This document shows positions 54,025-62,238 of a DNA stretch of 64,000 nucleotides, one piece after another. The stretch is taken from positions 620,001 to 684,000 of the forward strand of contig CBDCFV010000007.1 in assembly GCA_965216425.1 (NCBI GenBank), written 5' to 3'. The DNA comes from CBDCFV01 sp965216425. Lineage in GTDB: Bacteria; Chloroflexota; Dehalococcoidia; Lucifugimonadales; UBA3495. The stretch's first letter is position 1; every line of letters begins with the position of its first letter. The notes beneath the pieces are model-generated. The model worked only from the letters and a program-made list of their open reading frames with translations, had not been told where the DNA came from and ran no database searches. The translations under genes were made by a program, and so were the position numbers.

Positions 54025-55179
54025 TCAATCCCGCAACGGGCGGAAGAATTCCCTTATCTCGTGGGCTAACAACTCCGGCTCCTCTAACGCCGCGAAATGG
54101 CCGCCCCGGGGCATTTCCTGCCAACGGCGCACCTCGTAGGAACGCTCCGCCCACTCTCGCGGCGGCGTGGCTATTTCTTGTGGGAATACCGCTATGCCAA
54201 CCGGAGCCGCGACCTTTTCGTTCTCTTCCATTTCCCAAAGGTGACTCTGGTTCTCTTTGTACATCCTGACCGATGAGCCGATGGTGTTGGTCACCCAGTA
54301 GATGGTGACGATGGTGAGCAACTCGTCCTTGGTGTACCGGCTCTCGATATCGCCGTGGCAGTCGCTCCAAGTACGGTATTTCTCTATTATCCATCCGGCC
54401 AGACCCGCAGGGGAGTCGTTCAATCCGTACGACAGGGTCTGAGGCTTGGTGCCCTGGATATGGTTGTACCCGCCCTCGTCCAGGAACCAGCGTTCCCGCT
54501 GGGCCGAGTGGGCCTGCTCAGCCCCGGTCAAGGGACGGGAGCCAGGCCCCAAGTAGGGAGTAGGACGGGTGACGGCGGTCAGGTGAATGCCGTACATCTT
54601 ATCGTGGTGGGCATACCCCAAGCGAGCCGTTACGCCTGCCCCGATGTCTCCCCCTTGGGCCGAGAACTTAGGATAGCCCAGGTTTTCGGTCATCAGTTTC
54701 GTCCACAAGTCGGCCACTTTCTGGACCTGCATACCGCGTTCGCCGGACGCTTGGGAGAACCCAAAGCCGGGCAGTGAGGGCGCCACCACATCGAAAGAGT
54801 CGGCGGGATCGCCTCCGTGACTGCCTGGGTCAGCCAGCAAGGGGATTATCTTGGTCATTTCGAAGAAGCAACTGGGCCAGCCGTGGGTGATGACCAGCGG
54901 CATGGGGTTTGAGCCAACGCCCCGTTCCCGGATGAAGTGGATGTCCAACCCGTCCACTTCGCTCTTGAAGTGATGGAAGGCGTTTAGCTTCTTCTCCTGG
55001 GCGCGCCAGTCGAAGCCGGTCCGCCAATACTCCATCAACTCCTTCATGTAGGCCAGGTTGCTACCATAGTCCCAACCCGACCCGGGGATCTCGTCGGGCC
55101 ACCGGGTCCGGTTCAGGCGCGCCTGCAAGTCGTCCAGCACAGCTTGGTCGACATTAATTTCAAATGGCCTTACTTCCAT
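54025..55179 (-). CDS. Epoxide hydrolase (EHN-type alpha/beta hydrolase)
   Basis: 384 residues from MEVRPFEINVDQAVLDDLQA, with AAGGAG seven bases upstream; the earlier in-frame start overlaps the toxin gene. The N-terminal EHN domain (RLNRTRWPDEIPGSGWDYG) is followed by the hydrolase core: HGWP oxyanion motif (99-102), nucleophile Asp178 in GGDIGAG, and His361 in RGGHFAALEEPE. The family hydrolyses epoxides to diols. Only 22 bp separate it from the upstream vapC stop. Confidence 0.9.
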   Translation of the reverse strand: MEVRPFEINVDQAVLDDLQARLNRTRWPDEIPGSGWDYGSNLAYMKELMEYWRTGFDWRAQEKKLNAFHHFKSEVDGLDIHFIRERGVGSNPMPLVITHGWPSCFFEMTKIIPLLADPGSHGGDPADSFDVVAPSLPGFGFSQASGERGMQVQKVADLWTKLMTENLGYPKFSAQGGDIGAGVTARLGYAHHDKMYGIHLTAVTRPTPYLGPGSRPLTGAEQAHSAQRERWFLDEGGYNHIQGTKPQTLSYGLNDSPAGLAGWIIEKYRTWSDCHGDIESRYTKDELLTIVTIYWVTNTIGSSVRMYKENQSHLWEMEENEKVAAPVGIAVFPQEIATPPREWAERSYEVRRWQEMPRGGHFAALEEPELLAHEIREFFRPLRD

Positions 55180-55201
55180 GACGATGCTCCTTTGGCAGGG
55201 A

Positions 55202-55603
55202 TTAGGGAATTTGGATGTTAACGATGTCAACGTCAAGAGTTGGTGCTCTGGACAGACGGCCATCGACGGTTATGATGGAAGCACCGTTTTCTTTAGCTGC
55301 TGCGACATACAGAGCATCGTAGGCGGTAATGTTGTGGCGGTACCGCCAAGCACTCTTAATCAAAGGAAGAAGAGGCAGACGGCTAACGGCCCAAGTCTCC
55401 AAATCGTCCAACGCACCCAAAGCCCTTGCGTTGTCAATCTGTCCGGTCAACACCCATGTACGCAGGGCCGAGAGAACTTCCGCATCCATAATTTCCGGCG
55501 CCAACAACTCTTCCCCTTCTACCCGGGCGGCAACAATGATCCCGCGAGGTGTTTGCAAGAGATATTCGAACGCCGCGGAAGCATCTATAACGTATCGCGC
55601 CAC
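55202..55603 (-). CDS. PIN-domain toxin (VapC-like)
   Basis: 133 residues. PIN acidic residues: MARYVIDASAAFEYLL (Asp7), PEIMDAEVLSALR (Glu), ITAYDALYVAAAKENGASII (Asp) and a final VDGRLSRA Asp. Predicted single-strand RNase. It overlaps the upstream antitoxin gene by 19 bp. It is a different subtype from the 39209 toxin. Confidence 0.88.
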   Translation of the reverse strand: MARYVIDASAAFEYLLQTPRGIIVAARVEGEELLAPEIMDAEVLSALRTWVLTGQIDNARALGALDDLETWAVSRLPLLPLIKSAWRYRHNITAYDALYVAAAKENGASIITVDGRLSRAPTLDVDIVNIQIP

Positions 55604-55833
55604 CGGAGTCCATTCTCGCGGCGGTCCCGCTCTGCCCTAATTAGTTCCGCTGAGTTGAGGTTTTGCGGCGTCGTAGGACGTTGCTTAAATCTTTGCTCCC
55701 ATTCCCACCGCTTCACCTCTTGTTCCAAGGCGTTGATTACCGCCCAGCTGATGGGCCAATGCTTGTAGCGCGCGAACTCACGCAGGCGTTCGTGAAGGTC
55801 GTCCGGCAGGTTTTTTACGTGTAAATCGGCCAT
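55585..55833 (-). CDS. FitA/VapB-type RHH antitoxin
   Basis: 82 residues. The ribbon-helix-helix N-terminus ADLHVKNLPDDLHERLREFA is the classic FitA-like motif. The C-terminal basic/aromatic helix (VKRWEWEQRFKQRP) and tail would wrap the toxin. Translational coupling with the downstream vapC. The upstream neighbour 55900-56217 carries a similar N-terminus. Confidence 0.85.
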   Translation of the reverse strand: MADLHVKNLPDDLHERLREFARYKHWPISWAVINALEQEVKRWEWEQRFKQRPTTPQNLNSAELIRAERDRRENGLRWRDTL

Positions 55834-55899
55834 GTCGTCGTTATAACAGGTTCCAAGGATAGTCGGATGGAACCGTAAGCGGCCTTCCCGCCAACACCG

Positions 55900-56217
55900 T
55901 TAGGGGACGTCCGGCGGCGGTAGAGGAACCTCCTTGGGTTCCTCCAATGCAAACTCAATAACGCGGACGGCATTATTGGGTTCGTCCAGTTCAAACTGAA
56001 TAACACGGACGGGGCCTCTTTTCCTGTAGTATTCCTCCCTTTCTTCCTGGCTGGCTTTGGAAAGCCATTCCCTGTGCTTGTCCAGCTCCCATTTGGAAAA
56101 CTCGCGTTCCAAGGCGTCGGTTACGACCGACTTTATGGTGCAGTTTTTCTCCGCAACCATGCGACGCAGGCGCTCGTTGAGATCGTCAGGCATGTCCTTT
56201 ATTCGTAAATCACCCAT
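55900..56217 (-). CDS. Orphan RHH antitoxin-like protein with duplicated tail
   Basis: 105 residues from MGDLRIKDMPDDLNERLRRM, clearly related to the adjacent antitoxin in the ribbon-helix-helix part. After a long charged helix it ends with two copies of a short motif (VRVIQFELDEPNN and VRVIEFALEEPKE) and a proline-rich tail. No toxin gene follows within its own reading direction before the vapBC pair 67 bp away, so it is orphan or an extra regulator of that pair. Confidence 0.7.
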   Translation of the reverse strand: MGDLRIKDMPDDLNERLRRMVAEKNCTIKSVVTDALEREFSKWELDKHREWLSKASQEEREEYYRKRGPVRVIQFELDEPNNAVRVIEFALEEPKEVPLPPPDVP

Positions 56218-56362
56218 GCAAGCGATTATAGCACGGCCGAATCTGGCCACTTCTACGCCGGTTCGAAGGTCTCAAGGGATACCTCTCCCTGGTTCTCCCA
56301 GGGCTCTTTGACCCGGATTGGGGCTGGGACTGAGCCTCCTTCGCACACCAGCGTTCCGCCGC

Positions 56363-58174
56363 CTACATCCCTATGGCGTAGCAAGCTCGGCGGGGGTCTC
56401 CGCCGGTGCTAAGATAGCCGGTCCGGGGATCGCGGACTGATACCGTGGCCCCCATGCCGCAGTTGACGGCCCGCTCGACCTTGTGCCCCAGAATACGAAG
56501 GGAGTCCGCCGTCCTCTCCGGGATACCGGGCTCCAGGTCCAAGAGTCCCGGATAGTAATTGTGAGGATAGAAGGAGTTGACGTTGCTCTCGGTGGAGAAC
56601 CGGGGCGCTTCGACCGCCTGTTGAGGGTCCATACCGAACAATACGGTGTTCAACACCAGCTGCACGTTTGCTTGGGTCTGATGGTCACCGCCGGGACAGC
56701 CGATTGTCATCACCGGCTTGCCGTCCTTACTCACGATGTAGTTGACCAAGGTAGTCCGAGGGCGCTTGCCCGGCGCCACCACGTTGGGGTGACCTTCCTC
56801 GCAGTTGAACATCTCGATGCGGGTGCTCAAGGCGGCTCCCAACTCCGGGAAGAACGCCGACTTGGCGAATGATCCGCCGCTGATGGTGCCGCATACCATA
56901 TTGCCGTGCCGGTCGAGCACTGAAACATGGGTTGTGCCCTCCCCGGACGAGCTATCGGCGGAGGCGCCGTTGGTGGGCGCCGCCATGACCTGCTTTGCTC
57001 CAGAGCCATTGACGCTGGAGTATCTCCACGGGTCGCCTCCCGGACGCTGGGCTTGGAAGGCTCCCTCGGGGTCAATAAGCTGCACCCGCTCTGCGGCGTA
57101 CTCCTTGGACAGCAGTCCGTCAATGGGGACGTCGGCGAAGTCCGGGTCGCCATAGAACGCTTCCCTGTCGCCGAAAGCCAGCTTCAACGCTTCCGAAACC
57201 GTATGTATGTATTCGGGGCTGTTATGGCCCATCGCTTGCAAGTCGAAATGCTCCAGCATGTTCAGCGTCTGCATCAGCATCGGGCCCTGGGTCCAAGTGT
57301 CCTGCCCGAAGATTTCGTAGCCGTGGAAGCTAGTCTTAACCGGCGTCTCGAATCGTGCCTTGTAGCCCGCCAAGTCATCCATTGACAGGATTCCGCCTAC
57401 TCTTTGCGCCGATTCGGCGATGAGCCTCGCGATGGGGCCGCGGTAGAACGCGTCCCGAGCCTTCTCGAAGCCGTCGGCACGGGAACCGGACCCGTTGTTT
57501 CCGCTCGACACCATGGCCTTGAGGGTGTTGGCCAAGCCGGACTGCACCAACAGCGACCCGGCTTCAGGTACTTGGCGGCCATCATAAAAGACTTCCCATC
57601 CGCCCGGTGAGTACTGGTCGAACTGCTCTGCGGTTGCCGGCGACTTCAATCGCTCCAGCATGTATTCGTAATTGGGAATACCGTCCTCGGCATAGCTGAT
57701 TGCCGGAGCAAGCACTTCGTCGATGGACATGGTGCCGTACTTTTCCAGCATGGAAATGAAGGCGTCGACTACCCCCGGAAGCGTGAAGGAGAGGTGGGCC
57801 TTGTTGTGGCCGGGCCCAGTGGGAATTCTCTCAAGTCCTTGCGAGGCGTAGAATTCCGGGGTGGCCCTTCCAGGGGCAGTACCCTGACCACTCAGCGATA
57901 GCAGGTCGCCGCTGGCGGCATCGTAGAGCATAAACACACCCTCAGCGACCAATGAATACGAAGCGATGGGTTCCACCACCGCCGCGGCGAACCCTGCCGC
58001 GACCAGCGCGTCGAAAGCGTTGCCGCCGTTCAAGAGCACCCGCATCCCAGCCATGGAAGTGAGATAGTGCCCGCTGGAAATCACTCCTTGAGTTGACCGG
58101 ACCACGGGACGACCCGTGGAAGGAAGGGCGACGTCGCTCTGCTCCAGGTTATACGCCGCTTGTTGTTGCGCCAT
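56363..58174 (-). CDS. Gamma-glutamyltransferase family protein
   Basis: 603 residues, N-terminal nucleophile hydrolase. The autoprocessing site and nucleophile are Thr414 in EGTTHVSVLDRHGN; NGGNAFDALVAAGFAAAVVE and the late GKRPRTTLVNYIV and GCPGGDHQ segments are family hallmarks. It is expected to self-cleave into large and small subunits and transfer or hydrolyse gamma-glutamyl groups, for example from glutathione conjugates. No signal peptide is visible, unlike periplasmic homologues, so a cytosolic location is likely. Confidence 0.92.
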   Translation of the reverse strand: MAQQQAAYNLEQSDVALPSTGRPVVRSTQGVISSGHYLTSMAGMRVLLNGGNAFDALVAAGFAAAVVEPIASYSLVAEGVFMLYDAASGDLLSLSGQGTAPGRATPEFYASQGLERIPTGPGHNKAHLSFTLPGVVDAFISMLEKYGTMSIDEVLAPAISYAEDGIPNYEYMLERLKSPATAEQFDQYSPGGWEVFYDGRQVPEAGSLLVQSGLANTLKAMVSSGNNGSGSRADGFEKARDAFYRGPIARLIAESAQRVGGILSMDDLAGYKARFETPVKTSFHGYEIFGQDTWTQGPMLMQTLNMLEHFDLQAMGHNSPEYIHTVSEALKLAFGDREAFYGDPDFADVPIDGLLSKEYAAERVQLIDPEGAFQAQRPGGDPWRYSSVNGSGAKQVMAAPTNGASADSSSGEGTTHVSVLDRHGNMVCGTISGGSFAKSAFFPELGAALSTRIEMFNCEEGHPNVVAPGKRPRTTLVNYIVSKDGKPVMTIGCPGGDHQTQANVQLVLNTVLFGMDPQQAVEAPRFSTESNVNSFYPHNYYPGLLDLEPGIPERTADSLRILGHKVERAVNCGMGATVSVRDPRTGYLSTGGDPRRACYAIGM

Positions 58175-58239
58175 AACATTTCTCCCAACCGTTAGAATCG
58201 GAAACTCAAAAGCTCTTCAGGTTCTGTTGACATTACCCG

Positions 58240-58334
58240 GTCATTCTCGCGAACGCGGGAATCCAGAATCACTATCAGCCAGTCACGTTCTTTCCCATTA
58301 GAGGTCTATGGATTCCCGCCTGCGCGGGAATGAC
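58240..58334. repeat. Two palindromic repeats
   Basis: Copies at 58240-58264 (variant ATTCTCGCGAACGCGGGAAT) and 58309-58334 (standard), followed by degenerate GGAATGACAAT units. They lie in the 330-bp gap upstream of the gamma-glutamyltransferase gene, which holds no other feature. Confidence 0.7.
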
Positions 58335-58506
58335 AATGCGAGAATGATAATGCAGGAATGACAATATGGAGTTTCTGGACGAACTGGTCTCGCAAATGCC
58401 AACACGGCCTGCTCAGGTGGCGCCCGACTGACAAGCGGTCCTGAAGCCATGCCGCGTAGTCTTTGGAGACTTCAGGAGCTAATGAGCAAGCAGGCCGGTC
58501 CGGACC

Positions 58507-58923
58507 TTACGCCGGTTCGAACATCGGGAGGGATACCTCACCCTCTCCCTGGTCTTCCCACCGGACCTTGACCCGCATCCCGCATTGAATATCCTGGGTG
58601 GGGTCTTCGACGCCTACGATGTTGGTCATCAAGCGGAAGCCCTCGTCCAGATCGACGTAGGCGACGGCGTAAGGGCCCAAGTCGCGGAATGCCGGGTGGC
58701 GGCTTTGCATGACGACGCTATAGGTGTAGACACTGCCCAACCCTTGAGACACATGCCAACTGTTCTCGATGGACCCGCACTGAGGGCAGTGTCCGCGCGG
58801 GTAAAAAATCACTTCATTGCAGCTATCGCACGTCTGATAGGTCAGTTCGTGGCGCTTGGTTGCTTCCCAAAAGGGCTCGCTGTCGACTTCCGGGAACCTT
58901 GGTTGTGGTCGTAACGGGGCCAT
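58507..58923 (-). CDS. DUF35 OB-fold/zinc-ribbon protein
   Basis: 138 residues from MAPLRPQPRFPEVDSEPF (ATG ten bases after GAGGAG). The rubredoxin-like zinc ribbon uses C32, C35, C46 and C49 (CDSC, CPQC), followed by an OB fold (GSVYTYSVVMQSRHPAFRDL). DUF35 proteins form complexes with thiolase-like partners. The start lies 24 bp after the thiolase-like gene, so the two are one operon. The known ChsH2-Ltp2 pair performs retro-aldol cleavage of steroid side chains. Confidence 0.88.
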   Translation of the reverse strand: MAPLRPQPRFPEVDSEPFWEATKRHELTYQTCDSCNEVIFYPRGHCPQCGSIENSWHVSQGLGSVYTYSVVMQSRHPAFRDLGPYAVAYVDLDEGFRLMTNIVGVEDPTQDIQCGMRVKVRWEDQGEGEVSLPMFEPA

Positions 58924-58947
58924 TGTTTTCATTCTCCTCAAACAGAG

Positions 58948-60141
58948 CTAATCGGCGGCCAGAATGGTGACTCCGGTGGCATGACGCGACCCAAGCTGGC
59001 CGCCGTTGCCTACCGCCACCGCCAAGCGGGCGTCGGCAACTTGTGATGTCGATTCTCCGCGCAACTGACGGGTCGCTTCCAGCAGCAGGAATATGCCCCG
59101 CGCGCCCGGATGGTTGGACGACAGCCCACCGCCATCGGTGTTGATGGCCGGTTTGACCGGGTTATCGAAGTTGAGGCGGCCGTCGCTGACGAAAGCGCCG
59201 CCATCACCCTTGGGACAGAAGCCCAGATCCTCGATCATACACATCACCGTAATGGTGAAGGAGTCATAGGCCATGAGGATGTCTATCTCGTCGGGCCTTA
59301 CCCCGGCGTCGGCAAAGGCAGGGGGGCCGGCCTGCGCCCCGGCGCTGACGGTGATGTCGCCGCCGTTCTCGCGGTACTTGGTGGCCTCGCCGCTGCCGAT
59401 AATCCACACCGGCTTCTTCCGGGCATTGCGGGCCACCTCCGGCGATGCCACTATCACCGCACCGCCGCCGTCGGACACCATGCAGCACTCCAACAGATGG
59501 AGAGGATGGGCAATTACCCGGGACTCCAACACATCGTCCACGGTTATCTCACGCACCCCCACGAACTCCAGATCGGTCATGGCCTTGACGGCTTCGGGGT
59601 TGCGCATGGCGTGACGCCGCGTGGCGACGGATATGGCGGCGAACTGCTCGTCGGTGGTGCCGTACTGGTGCTTATGCCTAGTCTTGACCATGGCGTAGTT
59701 GCCGATGAGAGTCAGCCCCCAAGAGTCTTCCATATTGGTAAAGAAGTTGGCGGGCACCGTCCCCGTCGCACCGGCGGTGCCGATGGCCCGGCGGTCCGTG
59801 TGGGACATGGAGCCGTAGGTTATCAACGCGACGTTGCATTTGCCCGCTTCGATCATCCTGCGGGCATGATTGGCATGAAACTCGAATGAAGACCCGCCAA
59901 CCGACGTGTTGTCTATTATGGAGGGCTTGAAACCGAAGTACTCGGAAATACCGAGTCCGCCTATGCTTTGGTCGCTTCCGGTGTCATAGACGGCGTCCAC
60001 GTCCTTCCAAGTTAAACCGGCGTCTTCCAGAGCTTTGGCAGCCGACGCGGCCTTGATTTGAAGGGCGTTGGTGGTTGGTCCGGCGACCCGCAACGGGTAT
60101 TCATGAATGCCGACTATCGCGGCGGTCCTTTCCTGAGCCAT
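58948..60141 (-). CDS. Thiolase-like protein (lipid-transfer/Ltp2 type)
   Basis: 397 residues with the thiolase fold. The usual nucleophile-Cys loop reads NTSVGGSSFEFHANHA, with no cysteine, so condensing activity is not expected. The C-terminal NTDGGGLSSNHPGARG and NGGQLGSRHATG loops are retained. Such Cys-less homologues paired with DUF35 act as aldol lyases (Ltp2) or have unknown acyl-CoA functions. First gene of the two-gene operon. A 152-bp MITE-like element lies upstream. Confidence 0.88.
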   Translation of the reverse strand: MAQERTAAIVGIHEYPLRVAGPTTNALQIKAASAAKALEDAGLTWKDVDAVYDTGSDQSIGGLGISEYFGFKPSIIDNTSVGGSSFEFHANHARRMIEAGKCNVALITYGSMSHTDRRAIGTAGATGTVPANFFTNMEDSWGLTLIGNYAMVKTRHKHQYGTTDEQFAAISVATRRHAMRNPEAVKAMTDLEFVGVREITVDDVLESRVIAHPLHLLECCMVSDGGGAVIVASPEVARNARKKPVWIIGSGEATKYRENGGDITVSAGAQAGPPAFADAGVRPDEIDILMAYDSFTITVMCMIEDLGFCPKGDGGAFVSDGRLNFDNPVKPAINTDGGGLSSNHPGARGIFLLLEATRQLRGESTSQVADARLAVAVGNGGQLGSRHATGVTILAAD

Positions 60142-60216
60142 GTTTTGTTTCTACTCCTGTGCAGCGTTCTTGGGGTTCCATCACACCGGTCTTCTCTCAG
60201 AGGGGGAGGGATGTTC

Positions 60217-60368
60217 AGGGCCTTTTCATTTTTCGGGTTGGGTTGCATAGGTCCCGTCCTTCCCGCGAAAGCGGGAATCCACATCACCGCGGCCTACGGC
60301 AACCTTCTCGTGGTAAGACTATATGGTTTCCCGCCTGCGCGGGAAAGACGAGAAAATGAAAAGGCCCT
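60217..60368. repeat. 152-bp MITE-like element, copy 2 (inverted)
   Basis: Same length and terminal repeats as 16033-16184 (AGGGCCTTTTCATT / AATGAAAAGGCCCT), in reverse orientation, with two palindromic cores inside. Confidence 0.8.
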
Positions 60369-60422
60369 AGAGGGATGTTCTGGTGGTTTGACATTTCTTT
60401 CGCTGACAACTAGATTTGTTTG

Positions 60423-60971
60423 ATGCGCATCGGCCTTCTATCCGATACCCACCTGCCAAATGCTATCAGAGACCTTGATGGACTGGGACCGGAGCCCGCC
60501 CGGTTCTTTTCAACTGTAGACCTCATATTACATGGCGGAGACCTGACTTCTCCAATCGTGCTGGACTGGCTGGAACAGTTCGCCCCGGTAATCGCCGCCG
60601 ACGGCAACAATGATTCGACACCGGACCCGCGGTCGAAGGAAGTCCAGTTCCTGGATATCGAAGGCTGGCGAATCGGCATGGTGCATAACCTGGACCGTCA
60701 GTTCCGCCCAGTCTCAGAATTGCAGCAGACCTTCCCCGAAAGAGTGGATATCATGGTTTCCGGCCACACTCACCAAGAGCGGTTGGAGTTCCGGGAAGGA
60801 GTGCTCTTGCTGAACAGCGGCAGCATCACCTTTCCCCACCACAAGGAATTACGCTTGGGCACCGTAGGACTGTTGGAGTTGGATCCGGGTACGCTTCACG
60901 CTGAAATAATCGTCCTCGGGGATACTCCCGGACGCCCCAACCCCTGCGTTCCAATGAGCCTGGACCTCTGA
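60423..60971 (+). CDS. YfcE/MJ0936-type metallophosphoesterase
   Basis: 182 residues. Calcineurin-like metal ligands: DTH (D8, H10), HGGD, the GNND variant of the GNHD loop, and GHTHQE near residue 120. The family comprises Mn-dependent phosphodiesterases with broad in-vitro activity. ATG at 60423 was chosen over the TTG just before it. The ribosome site is weak. No operon partner. Confidence 0.88.
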   Translation: MRIGLLSDTHLPNAIRDLDGLGPEPARFFSTVDLILHGGDLTSPIVLDWLEQFAPVIAADGNNDSTPDPRSKEVQFLDIEGWRIGMVHNLDRQFRPVSELQQTFPERVDIMVSGHTHQERLEFREGVLLLNSGSITFPHHKELRLGTVGLLELDPGTLHAEIIVLGDTPGRPNPCVPMSLDL

Positions 60972-61142
60972 CGTGCCCTTGATTCTTTACCACAAGGCAA
61001 GCCGCCGCCTTGGGGCAGCACTCGTCCGATAGGGTCATTCAAGGCTCGTAGCATAATACCCAGCTATCTATTGCTTTGGCAAGGACTACCTTAAACCGTT
61101 GCTTGGCGCTCATTGCCAAAGCCGCCGTCAAGGCTATCGGAT

Positions 61143-61309
61143 CTTAGAGACTGTCTCAAAACCAATGAGTCTTGCTGATTTCCCAACACCGCTGGCCGAG
61201 GCCCATAGATTCCCGCCTTCGCGGGAATGACGGGTTGGGTGCGGGAGTGACGGGTTGGGTGCAGGAATGACGGGTTGGGTGCTGCGACAAGTTTTGAGAT
61301 AGTTTCTTA
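61143..61309. repeat. MITE-A element, complete copy
   Basis: Left end CTTAGAGACTGTCTCAAAAC, right end GTTTTGAGATAGTTTCTTA, flanked by CTTA on both sides. The conserved left arm (CTTGCTGATTTCCCAACACC) and one palindrome lie inside. No gene stop coincides with this copy. Confidence 0.8.
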
Positions 61310-61518
61310 CCTGGATTTTGTACAAAGTTGGTCAGAAGCCATTAGATACAAAGGTGTGGCTATATATCTTTTTTTCAATACTTTTTCAATGTCGTCTCTG
61401 GACCCAACATTGAAAAAGTGCCCTAGCTACGTGATCTTACATATAACGCACATCTGTGGCATGTACAAAGTCGAGCTTACAGGTACACGTATAAAATCTG
61501 AAGACAGTCCGGCTGATC
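61310..61518. other. AT-rich region with a perfect 12-bp hairpin
   Basis: Clearly more AT-rich than its surroundings, with T-tracts. It contains CTTTTTCAATGT (61381-61392) and its exact complement (61407-61418) around a 14-nt loop. No coding frame supported. It may hold the promoter of the YjdF-like gene or be foreign DNA. Confidence 0.5.
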
Positions 61519-62112
61519 GTGAACCTGCGTAAACCTTCAACGGCATTCTGGGTCAATTTCAGCGTCAAGGCCGCGTTGATTTGCCTGCTGGCATTCGGGG
61601 CTTTCTCGGGACTGCAACAATTCGAAGGTAAAGCTTTCCTATCGCGGTTGGCCACATACCCGATTGCCGCCTTGGTGATACCCGTAATCTGGGCAGCGTT
61701 TGGCCGAAGGGCAGCCTACCCATACGCCGCCGACGTTCTACTGACCCTGCCTTTCCTTGTGGACACCGCCGGCAATGCCTTGGACTTTTACGACACGATC
61801 TGGTGGTGGGACGACGCGAACCACTTCATCAATTGGGCGCTGCTCTCCGGAGCCATAGGCGTCCTGGCTTGGCGGAGCCGTATCGGGCGTTGGGAGACTT
61901 TGGCGCTTGTGATAGGGTTCGGTGCGGTCACGGCCATCTTGTGGGAGATCGCCGAGTACTTCGCCTTCATCCGCAACTCGCCCGAGCTTGCCACTGCCTA
62001 CTCTGACACGCTGGGCGACTTGGCCCTCGGCCTGACCGGATCAGTCGCGGCCGGTCTGGTCGCCGCCTTGAGGCCGCGTCAAAACAGGGCCGGGATCGCG
62101 GAACGCGCATGA
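61519..62112 (+). CDS. YjdF-like (DUF2238) integral membrane protein
   Basis: 197 residues, GTG start. About five to six transmembrane helices and the conserved polar motifs of the family: WWWDDANHFINWALLSG and ILWEIAEYFAF ... YSDTLGDLALGLTGS. The charged residues inside the helices suggest an enzyme or transporter, but no function is known. An amidohydrolase follows after 126 bp on the same strand. Confidence 0.75.
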   Translation: MNLRKPSTAFWVNFSVKAALICLLAFGAFSGLQQFEGKAFLSRLATYPIAALVIPVIWAAFGRRAAYPYAADVLLTLPFLVDTAGNALDFYDTIWWWDDANHFINWALLSGAIGVLAWRSRIGRWETLALVIGFGAVTAILWEIAEYFAFIRNSPELATAYSDTLGDLALGLTGSVAAGLVAALRPRQNRAGIAERA

Positions 62113-62238
62113 TCGGTAGTATGAGGGACGATTGTCTCGAAGTGAACAGGAAAGCGGCTGGAAGGCGCTGGCCGTATGTTAGAATACCCACGATTTAACC
62201 CCCACTCCACCGCAACACGCTTGATTCAGGAGCGTTTT

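Noticed and set aside
24011..61233. CRISPR array suspected from repeated palindromes
   Set aside because: The palindromes are dispersed over tens of kilobases, not regularly spaced, and no cas genes are present.
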